Part shown: positions 35,869 through 45,130 of the stretch, piece after piece
Numbering within the stretch: the first letter of the stretch is position 1
Layout of the letters: each line of letters begins with the position of its first letter
NCBI GenBank assembly: GCA_959347345.1
Contig: OY365738.1
Span: 558,001 to 622,000, forward strand
Length of the DNA stretch: 64,000 nucleotides
Reading direction: 5' to 3'
Origin: an uncultured Amylibacter sp.
Lineage (GTDB): Bacteria; Pseudomonadota; Alphaproteobacteria; Rhodobacterales; Rhodobacteraceae
Notes under the pieces: generated by a model
The model's database searches: none
The model's input: the letters and a program-made list of their open reading frames with translations, nothing else
Told to the model about the DNA's origin: nothing
Made by a program: the position numbers and the translations under genes

Positions 35869-36225
35869 ATTCATAATTATTCTAGAGCAAACTTATCGCC
35901 TAGGAGACGACCGCCCAAAGGGTGGTCGCGCGCACCCTCACCCCCACGGGTGCGCGTCAGCTTATCGTTTGTACTGGGTCAATAGTCTTTAAGAGTCGCT
36001 GGTGACGCAAATTCCCTAACACCTAACAACCAAGACGCACACCCTTCGGGTTCGCGCGACCTCCGTGCTGCCATGACGAATGGTTGTTTTATTTGAAAAA
36101 GATTTGCCAAGCATAGCCAAAGGCTTTTGTGTATGGGCTTTACGCAAGTAAAGCTCTATATGCACAAAAGCCCCCACTAATAACTAACAACTAATAACTA
36201 ATAACTAACAACTAATCACTCACCA
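35869..36225. repeat. Element B copy 1, extra hairpin and heptamers
   Basis: Element B (about 35880-36085) contains CGACCGCCC/GGGTGGTCG, a GCGCACCC/GGGTGCGC hairpin, the conserved GAGTCGCTGGTGACGCAAAT segment and an ACACCCTTCGGGTTCGCGCG segment. At 36122-36172 follows a free-standing hairpin of the element A family (GGCTTTTG arms, GCTTTAC-GCAA-GTAAAGC apex), then heptamers to the sufD stop. No gene. Confidence 0.83.
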
Positions 36226-37411
36226 CTAACGCCGCCCGCACCGCCTCGGCTATATCCGCATCGGCAACCTCTTCCACCGCCTCTGCCAAGAACGCGAAGG
36301 CCAGTATATCCTGCGCTTCCGCCCTGCGAATCCCCCGCGATACCAGATAAAACAACGCATCCTCCTCTATCGCGCCAACGGTCGACCCGTGCGAGCAAAT
36401 CACATCATCCGCGTAAATCTCCAGCTCTGGTTTCACCAAAAACACACTATCCCCGTCCAACATTAACGCCTGCCCGATTTGATAACCATCGGTCTTTTGC
36501 GCGGGCTGTTCCACCAAGATTTTCCCCTGAAAAACACCGACCGCTCCGTTGCGCAAAACCTTCTTAAACACTTGCCTTGATTGGCAATGCGGCGCTTTAT
36601 GAATAACCAGCACAGTATCGTCATTATGCGCCCCACCATTGCCGATATAGGCGGCGGCAAGAGTCACCTGCGCACCCTCCCCCGTCATAATAACCACCAT
36701 TTCATTACGCACCATCCGCGTGTTTTTGCCAAAATGAAACGCCCGATATTGGCTGTTTGCACCCAGCCGAGCAAAGCCACTGGTCAGCGCGGCATTGGCG
36801 GGATTTATCCCATCGGCGCGGATATGATGCAGGGTTGCGTTATCGGCTATGTCCAGCTCTGTAACGATATTAGCACGATTACCAGCAGAGCCGCTTTCCA
36901 ACAGGGTAAGGGTGACACCATCGTCTAGCTTAATCAAATGATGCAACATAGGGTTCGCGGTTGCCCCCGTATTTTTATATAAAATAGCGATTGGTTTGGG
37001 CGGAGTTTTGCTAATATGAATTACCGCCCCCTGTTTTGCCGTAGCGGTATTCAACCGAGCAAACGGACGTGGCACGGGGTTTTGCGATTCGGATTCAATA
37101 GTGCCATAAAGCCCACGCGACCAGTGGTCTTTTTCGTCTAATACATTATGAAGGGACTCAATTTTTATCCCTGCCTGTGCTAAAATCTTATCCGAAAGCC
37201 CCGAATAAAAGACACCATCGCTGAAAACAATGCGAATACAGTCAAAATTCGCGAAAAAATCGGTATTATCGGGCGTGCCAGAATCCTTAACAGAGTCCGT
37301 AGCAACGCCAGCATCCGCACCACCCGCTTCAAACCCCGCAGGACTGGTATATTTCCAGTACTCATCGCCCTTTTTCACGGCAACAAACGGTTCTATATCG
37401 TGTTTCACCAT
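36212..37411 (-). CDS. sufD: Fe-S cluster assembly protein SufD
   Basis: 399 aa. Member of the SufB/SufD family with the C-terminal core (VFQGKILVEQPAQKTDGYQ near 288, AEIYADDVICSHGSTVGAIEEDALFYLVSRG near 330, allowing for small differences). It forms the SufBC2D scaffold that assembles Fe-S clusters. Last gene of the suf operon; 3 bp after sufC. Its final LVVSD and stop are encoded in heptamer repeats. Confidence 0.91.
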   Translation of the reverse strand: MVKHDIEPFVAVKKGDEYWKYTSPAGFEAGGADAGVATDSVKDSGTPDNTDFFANFDCIRIVFSDGVFYSGLSDKILAQAGIKIESLHNVLDEKDHWSRGLYGTIESESQNPVPRPFARLNTATAKQGAVIHISKTPPKPIAILYKNTGATANPMLHHLIKLDDGVTLTLLESGSAGNRANIVTELDIADNATLHHIRADGINPANAALTSGFARLGANSQYRAFHFGKNTRMVRNEMVVIMTGEGAQVTLAAAYIGNGGAHNDDTVLVIHKAPHCQSRQVFKKVLRNGAVGVFQGKILVEQPAQKTDGYQIGQALMLDGDSVFLVKPELEIYADDVICSHGSTVGAIEEDALFYLVSRGIRRAEAQDILAFAFLAEAVEEVADADIAEAVRAALVVSD

Positions 37412-37414
37412 AAT

Positions 37415-38179
37415 CTAGCCCGCCACCCGCGCATCCACCAGCAAATCTTCATAGCCGTTTTTCTCAACCTCTAACGCCAAATCCGCGCCACCCGATTTCA
37501 CAATCCGCCCGTCCGCCATAATATGCACGAAATCGGGCTTGATATAATCCAGCAAACGCTGATAATGCGTGATAACCAGAAACGCTCGGCCAGCATTGCG
37601 CAGATCGTTCACACCCGTAGCCACCAGCCGCATGGCATCCACATCCAGCCCCGAATCCGTCTCATCCAAAATGCACATTTGCGGTTCCAGCACCGCCATT
37701 TGCAGGATTTCGTTGCGTTTTTTCTCACCACCCGAAAAGCCTACATTGACCGGGCGTTTTAACATATCCGCGTCAATTTTTAACGAAGCCGCCTTGGCAC
37801 GGACTATTTTTAAAAACTCGCCCGCCGATAATTCGGGCTCGCCCCGTGTTTTGCGTTGGGCATTCGCGGCCGTCCGCAGGAACGTCATATTGCCCACCCC
37901 GCTGATTTCCACGGGGTATTGGAAGGCGAGGAACAACCCAGCCGCCGCGCGGTCTTCTGGTTCCATATCCAGCAAATCCTCGCCGTTTAATTCGGCGCTG
38001 CCTTTATCGACTTTATAGCCGTCTTTGCCCGCCAGAACATAGGACATCGTGGATTTGCCAGAGCCATTCGGCCCCATAATCGCATGGACACTGCCCGCCT
38101 TTATATCCAGCGACACGCCTTTTAAGATTTGTTTGGGTTCTTCGTCTAGCGACACGTGAAGATTGTTTATTTTTAACAT
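37415..38179 (-). CDS. sufC: Fe-S cluster assembly ATPase SufC
   Basis: 254 aa ABC-type ATPase. Walker A GPNGSGKST near residue 36, signature FSGGEKKRNE near 149, Walker B CILDETDSGLDVDA near 169, switch His in VITHYQ near 203. It powers the SufB-SufD scaffold. Between sufB and sufD in the operon. Confidence 0.95.
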   Translation of the reverse strand: MLKINNLHVSLDEEPKQILKGVSLDIKAGSVHAIMGPNGSGKSTMSYVLAGKDGYKVDKGSAELNGEDLLDMEPEDRAAAGLFLAFQYPVEISGVGNMTFLRTAANAQRKTRGEPELSAGEFLKIVRAKAASLKIDADMLKRPVNVGFSGGEKKRNEILQMAVLEPQMCILDETDSGLDVDAMRLVATGVNDLRNAGRAFLVITHYQRLLDYIKPDFVHIMADGRIVKSGGADLALEVEKNGYEDLLVDARVAG

Positions 38180-38237
38180 TTGTGTTTTCCTTAATTTATG
38201 TTATTTTATTTATTTTCAAATAGATGCGGGGGATACT

Positions 38238-39767
38238 TCACCCCACACTACCTTCCAAACTGATGGCGACCAAAGCCTGCGCTTCCATGGCAAATTCCAT
38301 CGGTAATTCCTGCAAAACCTCTTTGCAAAACCCATTGACCACCAGCGCGACTGCCTCTTCTTCGCCCATACCACGGGCGCGACAATAAAACAACTGGTCG
38401 TCATCGACTTTGGAAGTGGTAGCCTCATGCTCCACCCGTGCCGAATTGTTTTTCACCTCAATATAAGGCACGGTATGCGCCCCGCATTTATCGCCGATTA
38501 ACAGCGAATCACACTGGGTGAAATTCCGCGCGCCCAAAGCCTTTGGATGCATGGAAACCAGCCCTCGGTAAGTATTCTGCGCCACGCCAGCCGAAATCCC
38601 CTTGGAAACAATCCGCGATTTCGTATTCCGCCCCAAATGCACCATTTTCGTGCCTGTATCGGCCTGTTGATGGTTGTTCGTTATGGCTATGGAGTAAAAC
38701 TCGCCCTGCGAAGCCTCCCCCCGCAAAATACAGCTAGGGTATTTCCACGTCACGGCAGAACCCGTTTCCACCTGAGTCCACATGACTTTAGACCGCGCCC
38801 CACGGCAATCGGCGCGTTTGGTGACGAAATTGTAAATCCCACCGAGCCCGTTTTCATCGCCAGGATACCAGTTTTGCACCGTGGAATACTTGATTTCTGC
38901 ATCATCTTGGGCAACCAGCTCAACAACGGCGGCATGCAACTGAGCGACATCGCGTTTTGGCGCGGTGCAGCCCTCCAAATAGGACACTTGCGCCCCCGCT
39001 TCTGCTATAATCAGCGTTCGTTCAAACTGCCCGGTGTTTTCCGCGTTAATACGGAAATATGTGGATAGCTCCATCGGGCATTTCACACCCTTTGGGATAT
39101 AAACGAAAGAGCCATCCGAAAACACCGCCGCGTTCAATGTGGCATAGTAATTATCGCTGGACGACACAACCGTGCCAAGGTATTTTTTCACCAGTTCGGG
39201 GTGCTCTTGGATAGCCTCCGATATGGAACAAAATATCACGCCCGCCTGTCGCAATTCCTTTTGAAAAGTCGTGCCAACAGACACGCTATCAAACACGGCA
39301 TCAATGGCAACACGGCGGGGCGGGGTTGCGCCCTCTACCCCCGCCAATATGGCCTGTTCTTGCAGGGGAATCCCCAGTTTCGCATAGGTTTCCAGCAATT
39401 TCGGATCGACTTCATCCAGCGATTTGGGCTTTATTTCCATGGATTTCGGGCGGGCATAGTAATACTGATTTTGGAAATCAATTTTGGGATAATCCACCAT
39501 AGCCCAATCGGGTTCAACCATATTCAGCCAACGGCGGTAAGCATCCAACCGCCAATCCAGCATCCAGTCAGGCTCGTTATTTTTGGCGGAAATCAGGCGG
39601 ACGATGTCCTCGTTCAGCCCCAGCGGAGCGTAATCGGATTCAATATCGGTTTCAAAGCCGTATTTGTACTTGCCCGCAAGGGTTTGCACCTGTTTAACCG
39701 TATCCTCTTCAATACCGTCTTTGGCGATATTTTGGGGTGGCTCGTGTATCGTGTCTAGCGTTTCCAT
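38238..39767 (-). CDS. sufB: Fe-S cluster assembly protein SufB
   Basis: 509 aa with SufB signatures: [17 protein letters not shown] near 65, [17 protein letters not shown] near 225, [11 protein letters not shown] near 263 and [20 protein letters not shown] near 420, whose Cys is on the scaffold surface. With SufC and SufD it accepts sulfur from the desulfurase and builds clusters. AAAGGAAATC precedes the start; 45 bp behind the desulfurase gene. Confidence 0.95.
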   Translation of the reverse strand: METLDTIHEPPQNIAKDGIEEDTVKQVQTLAGKYKYGFETDIESDYAPLGLNEDIVRLISAKNNEPDWMLDWRLDAYRRWLNMVEPDWAMVDYPKIDFQNQYYYARPKSMEIKPKSLDEVDPKLLETYAKLGIPLQEQAILAGVEGATPPRRVAIDAVFDSVSVGTTFQKELRQAGVIFCSISEAIQEHPELVKKYLGTVVSSSDNYYATLNAAVFSDGSFVYIPKGVKCPMELSTYFRINAENTGQFERTLIIAEAGAQVSYLEGCTAPKRDVAQLHAAVVELVAQDDAEIKYSTVQNWYPGDENGLGGIYNFVTKRADCRGARSKVMWTQVETGSAVTWKYPSCILRGEASQGEFYSIAITNNHQQADTGTKMVHLGRNTKSRIVSKGISAGVAQNTYRGLVSMHPKALGARNFTQCDSLLIGDKCGAHTVPYIEVKNNSARVEHEATTSKVDDDQLFYCRARGMGEEEAVALVVNGFCKEVLQELPMEFAMEAQALVAISLEGSVG

Positions 39768-39812
39768 TGGGATTTCCTTTGTTTATAGTGGGTTAGCGGG
39801 GGTTAGCGGGGG

Positions 39813-40958
39813 TTAGCTGGCTTTTGCCAAGTTTTTAATGTCATGTTTCTGGGTGTGTTTGTGGTAGGCTTGCCCCCAAGCGGTGGCAAAAGCCATAGCT
39901 TGGGCTTGTGTGGTAAGAGGTCCTAACGATAGGCGAATCGCACAACTGGCGGTGGCGGGGTCAATCCCCAGCGCAGGTAGGGTTGCACCCGCCTTGATTT
40001 TCCCCGAAGAACAGGCCGACCCCGCCGAAATCGCAAACCCCGCCAAATCCATTTGCATGACTTGCAGGACGGCATCCCAGCCCGCAACAGCTATACAGAT
40101 AGTATTGGGCAACCGCGCCACATCCCGCCCGATAATAACCGCGTCAGGGGCGGTGGTGCAGAGCATGTCTTGCAAATCATCGCGGATGGTGGCGACTTTG
40201 TCCCAAACACCTTGTTTCACTTGGGTTACGGCTGATTCGGCGGCCGCGCCAAAGGCGGCGATTCCTATCAGGTTTTGAGTGCCAGAACGGCGGCCTTGTT
40301 CTTGTCCCCCGCCTTTTAATAAGGGTGCGACATCCAAACCTTTGCTGATAACTAACGCCCCCGCGCCCTTTAATCCGCCGATTTTGTGGGCGGATAAAAT
40401 CGCCATATCGGCGTGTAAATCGTTAAATTGACCGGGGATTTTACCGAAAGACTGGACAGCATCGCAAAATTTGAAGGTGTTGTTTTCCCCTTGGCTAGTT
40501 GGCTTTTGGTGGGTCGGTTGCTTCTGGGACTGCCCCACGCTAGTTGACGGGTAATCGCCTGATACCACCTGTAAAATTCCGGTTTCGCTGTTGGCGGTCT
40601 GCACCGCTCGGCTTGCGAATCCCTCCAATAATGCTTGCCCATCAAGACCTACGGTTCCGTCAACATGGCACTGCGTCAGCACACAGGGATGCTCTATCGC
40701 GGTGCAAACAACATCACGCCCTGCCAGAGCCAAAGCCGCCGCCTCGGTCGCGCCAGAGGTGAAAATAATATCGCCATCGCCCACGCCAAACGCGTCCATC
40801 ACCTGCCCACGAGCCGTCTCTATAATGCCCAACGCCACGCGCCCCTCCGCATGTACCGACGACGGATTGCCCAAGCTATCCATAGCCGCCATCGCTGCCA
40901 TCCGCGCGGGCGCACATAAGGGTGCGCTGGCATTCCAATCCAAATAAACCCGTTCCAT
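39813..40958 (-). CDS. Cysteine desulfurase (NifS/IscS type) of the suf operon
   Basis: 381 aa PLP enzyme that takes sulfur from cysteine. The N-terminal YLDWNASAPL, TSGATEA near 69, PLP Lys in SAHKIGG (K192) and catalytic Cys in SAGSACSSG (C316) are intact. Between NSETGILQ and FCDAVQSFGKIP lies an insertion of about 30 aa rich in Gln, Ser, Thr and Pro (about residues 131-161) that is absent from typical members. The ATG overlaps the stop of the IscR-like remnant (TAATG), so translation is likely coupled. Confidence 0.9.
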   Translation of the reverse strand: MERVYLDWNASAPLCAPARMAAMAAMDSLGNPSSVHAEGRVALGIIETARGQVMDAFGVGDGDIIFTSGATEAAALALAGRDVVCTAIEHPCVLTQCHVDGTVGLDGQALLEGFASRAVQTANSETGILQVVSGDYPSTSVGQSQKQPTHQKPTSQGENNTFKFCDAVQSFGKIPGQFNDLHADMAILSAHKIGGLKGAGALVISKGLDVAPLLKGGGQEQGRRSGTQNLIGIAAFGAAAESAVTQVKQGVWDKVATIRDDLQDMLCTTAPDAVIIGRDVARLPNTICIAVAGWDAVLQVMQMDLAGFAISAGSACSSGKIKAGATLPALGIDPATASCAIRLSLGPLTTQAQAMAFATAWGQAYHKHTQKHDIKNLAKAS

Positions 40959-41107
40959 TACGCCCTGCCCCCCATGACAAACCGCAGGACAAACGAATCA
41001 GGCGAATCAGGCACGCGGCAATGCACAAAACAATGCACAGAGCAACGGATAATCTGGTTTTTCACCAAATTCCCCATGCTATACCGCCCTTTTACTGTCA
41101 GTTTCAT
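40958..41107 (-). pseudogene. Remnant of an Rrf2/IscR-type regulator, or a derived 49-aa ORF
   Basis: 49 codons from an ATG with AAAAGGA upstream. The first residues, MKLTVKGRYSM, match the typical start of IscR/Rrf2 regulators, which open suf operons in many Alphaproteobacteria at this very place. After that the sequence no longer resembles a helix-turn-helix protein; it has RCSVHCFVHCR with three closely spaced Cys and short DNA repeats (CCTGATTCG twice). The frame stays open and ends in TAATG at the desulfurase start. It is either a decayed iscR kept as a leader ORF, or a new small Cys protein. Confidence 0.62.
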
Positions 41108-41151
41108 CGTTTTCATCCTTTTGATAGGTAAATTTTTCTTGACAAAGCTGT

Positions 41152-41177
41152 GATTAAAGATTAACAAGTCTTTAATC
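41152..41177. promoter_or_regulatory. Inverted repeat in the suf leader
   Basis: Nine-base arms GATTAAAGA and TCTTTAATC separated by 8 bp. It lies between the suf promoter and the first suf ORF and could be an operator or a leader hairpin. Confidence 0.5.
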
Positions 41178-41214
41178 AGCGTTTTATGCAGACTTCATCA
41201 AGGAAAACCATCAT

Positions 41215-41231
41215 TTTAGAATCATTCTAAA
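41215..41231. promoter_or_regulatory. Iron control element (Irr-type box)
   Basis: TTTAGAA-TCA-TTCTAAA, a perfect match to the ICE motif TTTAGAA-N3-TTCTAAA described for the iron regulator Irr in Alphaproteobacteria. It overlaps the -10 hexamer of the suf promoter, so Irr binding should repress the operon when iron is low. A role for the divergent hydrolase gene is also possible. Confidence 0.82.
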
Positions 41232-41252
41232 CTTTTACACGCAAAGTTTCAA
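41224..41252 (-). promoter_or_regulatory. suf operon promoter
   Basis: On the minus strand TTGAAA, 17 bp spacer, TAGAAT. The -10 is contained in the Irr-type palindrome. The leader to the first ORF is about 110 nt. Confidence 0.72.
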
Positions 41253-41323
41253 CCCACATAAGCACGAAACCCACGCAAAACCTTCATGTCTTTGTAAATA
41301 CAAGATAAAAAATAAGGATTACC

Positions 41324-41977
41324 ATGCCAGAGATTACATTTAGCGGGCCGGACGGTCGATTAGAAGGGCGGTATCATCCGCGCAATGATAAGGCTTCGCC
41401 GATTGCGTTGATGCTCCATCCCCATCCACAGTTCGGTGGGACTATGAATAATAAGGTTATTTATAACCTGCATTATTTGTTTCATAAAATCGGGTTTTCC
41501 GTGTTGCGGTTTAATTTCCGCGGTGTCGGGCGCTCGCAAGGTGAGTATGATGAGGGTATTGGCGAGCTGGCGGATGCTACCGCCGCGTTGGATTATCTGC
41601 AAATGCGGCATGTGAATTTCCAGCATTGCTGGATTGTTGGGTTTTCCTTTGGCGCGTGGATTGGGATGCAATTAATGATGCGTCGCCCTGAGATTAACAA
41701 TTTTGTAGCGGTTGCGCCGCCCGCGAATAACTATGATTTTAGCTTCCTTGCGCCGTGTCCTAATTCGGGTTTGGTTATCAATGGGACGGATGATAAGATA
41801 GTACCGCCTGTGGATATTGAGAATTTGGTGGCTTCCTTGCGGGAGCAACGGGGGATTACTATAACGCACGAATTGATTGACGGGGCGGGGCATTTCTTTG
41901 AGCGGGATAAGATGGATTTGATGCTGTCCTCGGTGGAAGATTACGCGAGGCCGAGGTTGCGGGAGATGCCACGGTAG
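41324..41977 (+). CDS. Alpha/beta hydrolase
   Basis: 217 aa of a COG2945-like hydrolase family. It opens with ITFSGPDGRLEGRY and has LHPHPQFGGTMNNKV near 31, the nucleophile Ser in GFSFGAW near 108, Asp in GTDDKIVP near 153 and His in DGAGHFFE near 185. Such genes often stand divergent from the suf operon in Alphaproteobacteria. Substrate unknown. AAGGATTACC precedes the start; the stop TAG is the first part of a long heptamer array. Confidence 0.83.
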   Translation: MPEITFSGPDGRLEGRYHPRNDKASPIALMLHPHPQFGGTMNNKVIYNLHYLFHKIGFSVLRFNFRGVGRSQGEYDEGIGELADATAALDYLQMRHVNFQHCWIVGFSFGAWIGMQLMMRRPEINNFVAVAPPANNYDFSFLAPCPNSGLVINGTDDKIVPPVDIENLVASLREQRGITITHELIDGAGHFFERDKMDLMLSSVEDYARPRLREMPR

Positions 41978-42115
41978 TTATTAGTTATTAGTTATTAGTT
42001 ATTAGTTATTAGTTATTAGTTATTAGTTATTAGTTATTAGTTATTAGTTATTAGTTATTAGTTATTAGTTATTAGTTATTAGTTATTAGTTATTAGTTAT
42101 TAGTTATTAGTTATT
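41975..42115. repeat. Long pure heptamer array
   Basis: About twenty uninterrupted TTAGTTA units, the longest and most uniform run in the window, so probably the most recently expanded. It supplies the hydrolase stop codon. Confidence 0.95.
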
Positions 42116-42495
42116 CTTTGCCACTTCTTGACTGGTCGGCATTGCGTAGCAATGACGAAGACCCGCAGGGCAGAATCGGTAATAGTTAATCTAGGACAAT
42201 CTACAATCCTAGGAAACGACCGCCTTGTTTCTTAATTTTAGCGGGCGTGTCCGCTGGGGGGGCGGTCGCGCGCACCCTCACCCCCACGGGTGCGCGTCAG
42301 CTTATCGGTTGTACTGGGTCAGTTTATTTTAGAGTCGCTGGTGACGCAAATTCCCCTATACCTAGCTAACAAGACGCACACCCTTCGGGTTCGCGCGACC
42401 CGTGCCAAACATGACAAATGGTTATTCATAACTAATAACTAATAACTAATAACTAATAACTAATAACTAATAACTAATAACTAATAACTAACAAC
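42116..42495. repeat. Element B copy 2 with element A fragment and heptamers
   Basis: A short element A end (about 42116-42172) leads into element B (about 42175-42428) with CGACCGCC/GGCGGTCG outer arms, a nested AGCGG/CCGCT hairpin and the GCGCACCC/GGGTGCGC hairpin. Then come nine ATAACTA heptamers that reach into the end of anmK. No gene. Confidence 0.85.
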
Positions 42496-43572
42496 CCCTC
42501 CCCCACTAGCAACACCACACCCAGTTGTCCAAGGCGACGATAAGGGTAGCCCATTCATCGCCCGCACCGCCAGATAGCCAAAAGCATAAGCCTCCACCAT
42601 ATCACCGTCTAACCCAACCGATTCGGCGGTTTTAATATCGCCAGCCAGAACCTCCCGCAAGGCGGATAATAACGCGGGATTACGGCGGCCTCCGCCACAG
42701 ATAATCCATTCATTCACTGGTGCGGGGAAGAATTTCGCCCCCATGCCCACGCCCCCCGCGCAAACCGCACATAAAGTCGCCAGAGCATCGCCCACAGGCA
42801 GAGCCAAAACCTCTGCCAATACCCCATCAAACCCATCCCTATCCAGCGATTTCGGCGGTTGCGCCGCGAAATACGGATGCTGCAAAACCCGCGCAACCGC
42901 GTGCCTGTCCGCCACACCCGCCAGAGCCAACGCCCCGTCCATATCATACCCCTGCCCCAGCCGTGCATAGACTATATCGTTCATCGGCGCATTCGCGGGT
43001 CCCGTATCAAACGCCAACAACGCCTCGGGCAATTCGGGCGTGTCAGCGACAGGATTAACCCAACTGACATTGCCAACCCCGCCCAAATTAACGAACGCTA
43101 ACGGGGTTTTGCGCCCAATATACCGCGCCAATGCAAAATGAAAAAACGGGGCGAGCGGCGCGCCCTGCCCGCCCGCAACCATATCATTACTGCGGAAATC
43201 CCACACGACGGGTTTGCCGATTAATTGCGCCAACTGCGCTCCATCGCCCAACTGATGCGTACGCGAGCGGTGCGGATCGTGCGCCAGAGTCTGCCCGTGA
43301 AACCCGATAATCTGGGCTTTGGGGAATTGATTTATCACCTCTATATGGGCGTTTATGATGATGTCGTGGGCGGGTTGCAGGGTTTTGTTATTTTGCCATT
43401 TGCCCAGAGCCTCGCGTAAAATATCCTGCTCTGCAAGGGTATAAGGGCGGAACACGCTGTCGCCCAAATCGGCGATTTGGTTGCCATCCGTGCGTATCAT
43501 CGCGCCGTCGACTCCGTCCAGAGACGTGCCAGACATCAACCCCAACGCCCAGATTTCGGTTTTTTCGGTCAT
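42481..43572 (-). CDS. anmK: Anhydro-N-acetylmuramic acid kinase
   Basis: 363 aa. [16 protein letters not shown] near residue 11, [12 protein letters not shown] near 89, [13 protein letters not shown] near 160 and [15 protein letters not shown] near 290 are family motifs. It phosphorylates anhydro-MurNAc during cell-wall recycling. Divergent from tyrS with 67 bp between. The C-terminal VVSY and the stop are encoded by heptamer units. Confidence 0.94.
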   Translation of the reverse strand: MTEKTEIWALGLMSGTSLDGVDGAMIRTDGNQIADLGDSVFRPYTLAEQDILREALGKWQNNKTLQPAHDIIINAHIEVINQFPKAQIIGFHGQTLAHDPHRSRTHQLGDGAQLAQLIGKPVVWDFRSNDMVAGGQGAPLAPFFHFALARYIGRKTPLAFVNLGGVGNVSWVNPVADTPELPEALLAFDTGPANAPMNDIVYARLGQGYDMDGALALAGVADRHAVARVLQHPYFAAQPPKSLDRDGFDGVLAEVLALPVGDALATLCAVCAGGVGMGAKFFPAPVNEWIICGGGRRNPALLSALREVLAGDIKTAESVGLDGDMVEAYAFGYLAVRAMNGLPLSSPWTTGCGVASGGGVVSY

Positions 43573-43639
43573 TTATTCTTGCCTTTTTGTTTGGGACGGT
43601 ATAGCAGGGGCGCGAGGATTTTTCAAACGGAATGAAAAT

Positions 43640-44953
43640 ATGACAGAATATAAACCGAAATCGGAATTTTTGCAGACTATTAGGGAACGCGGATTTTTCC
43701 GTCAATGTACGGATTTGGAGGCATTGGATGCTCGGCTGATGCGGGGCGATCCCGTGTCTGCGTATATTGGGTTTGACGCGACTGCGGATAGCTTGCATGT
43801 CGGCTCGTTGATGCAAATTATGATGTTGAGGTGGTTGCAAAAATGCGGGCATAGACCAATCGTTTTGATGGGTGGCGGGACGACTAAAGTTGGCGACCCT
43901 TCGGGCAAAGACGAGTCTCGGCAGTTATTGGACACAAAAGCTATTAATAAAAACATCAAAGGGATAATGGGTGTTTTTGATAAGTATATCAACTTTGGCG
44001 ATGGCACAACGGACGCTATCCAGTTAAATAATGCCGAGTGGTTGGATAAGCTAAACTATGTTGAATTCTTGCGTGATATTGGGCAACATTTTACCATTAA
44101 CAGAATGATAACAATGGATAGTGTCAAGTCTCGGCTAGAACGCGAACAACCGCTTACGTTTTTGGAATTTAACTATATGTTGTTGCAGGCTTATGATTTT
44201 TTACAGTTGCACCAACGCGAGGGTTGCCTAATGCAAATAGGCGGGTCAGACCAATGGGGCAATATAGTCAATGGAATTGATTTGACTCGCCGACTCGCGG
44301 GGGGGCTTGTTTTTGGATTAACGAGTGAGTTATTAACCAAAGCAGATGGCTCTAAAATGGGCAAAACCGCATCGGGTGCGATTTGGCTGGATGCAAAGAA
44401 AACCAGCCCTTATGACTTCTGGCAGTTCTGGCGCAATACCTTGGATGATGATGTCGGCAAGTTCTTAAAGCTCTTTACCGAATTAGAAGTTGAAGAGTGC
44501 GATAGGCTCGGAGCATTGGAAGGCGAAGAAATTAACGAAGCAAAAATAATTTTAGCGAATGCGGTTTGCACCCTATGTCATAAGGAAGAAGCTACAAAAA
44601 AAGCAGAAGCAACAGCCAAAGAAGTTTTTGAAAAGGGTGGCGTAGGTAGTGAGTTAGAAGAAATACATATCACTGATTTTACTGATTTAATTTTAGCGGA
44701 GCAACCAATGGGTGATGGATATCATTTTGACTATCATCTCAATGTTATTGGTCTTCTTGTTCAAGCTAAACTTGCAGGCAGTAACAGAGAGGCTAAACGC
44801 CACATAGCCAGTGGCGCGGTGCGGATAAGCAATCAAGCTATCACAACAACTTTTCATTCCGTCCTGATGCAGGAAACAGTTCGAATAAAAATCAGCATTG
44901 GAAAGAAACGCCATGCTATAGTCGTTCTTGGACCTCTTCCAACTAAAAACTAA
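43640..44953 (+). CDS. tyrS: Tyrosyl-tRNA synthetase
   Basis: 437 aa class I synthetase. The start at 43640 gives the standard N-terminus; the longer open frame overlaps anmK. Ligand motifs are [16 protein letters not shown] near 39, [12 protein letters not shown] near 200 and [13 protein letters not shown] (KMSKS loop) near 239; the C-terminal S4-like domain includes [10 protein letters not shown]. It charges tRNA-Tyr. Confidence 0.95.
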   Translation: MTEYKPKSEFLQTIRERGFFRQCTDLEALDARLMRGDPVSAYIGFDATADSLHVGSLMQIMMLRWLQKCGHRPIVLMGGGTTKVGDPSGKDESRQLLDTKAINKNIKGIMGVFDKYINFGDGTTDAIQLNNAEWLDKLNYVEFLRDIGQHFTINRMITMDSVKSRLEREQPLTFLEFNYMLLQAYDFLQLHQREGCLMQIGGSDQWGNIVNGIDLTRRLAGGLVFGLTSELLTKADGSKMGKTASGAIWLDAKKTSPYDFWQFWRNTLDDDVGKFLKLFTELEVEECDRLGALEGEEINEAKIILANAVCTLCHKEEATKKAEATAKEVFEKGGVGSELEEIHITDFTDLILAEQPMGDGYHFDYHLNVIGLLVQAKLAGSNREAKRHIASGAVRISNQAITTTFHSVLMQETVRIKISIGKKRHAIVVLGPLPTKN

Positions 44954-44969
44954 CCCCTAATCCCTAACA

Positions 44970-45130
44970 CCTAAACTCAGCCAAGCATAACCCAAGGGCT
45001 TTTGGCATGCCCTGCTCACAGAGCAGGGCTACGCACAAAAGACCACGCTGGTCGGCACTCGCGCAAGCGATGACGAAGACCCGCAGGGCTAAAGCCACTA
45101 ATCACTAATCACTCACCACTAATCACTAAA
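44970..45130. repeat. Truncated element A hairpin end and heptamers
   Basis: Only the hairpin end of element A is present (about 44980-45092), with the main hairpin at 44999-45041. Its apex is CCCTGCTC-ACA-GAGCAGGG, different from all full copies yet perfectly paired. TAATCAC heptamers follow to 45130 and form the last codons of the acyl-CoA ligase gene. Confidence 0.82.

Noticed and set aside
35880..36085. Element B as a tRNA-like or attC-like site
   Set aside because: The GGTTCGCGCGACC word recalls a T arm, but no cloverleaf can be drawn and there is no integron integrase or gene cassette.
41139..41167. TTGACA-led promoter for the alpha/beta hydrolase
   Set aside because: No acceptable -10 lies at 16-18 bp, and the site is far from the ATG.
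41975..42115. TTAGTTA repeats as telomere-like ends
   Set aside because: They resemble telomeric repeats only superficially and occur internally at more than twenty sites in both orientations.
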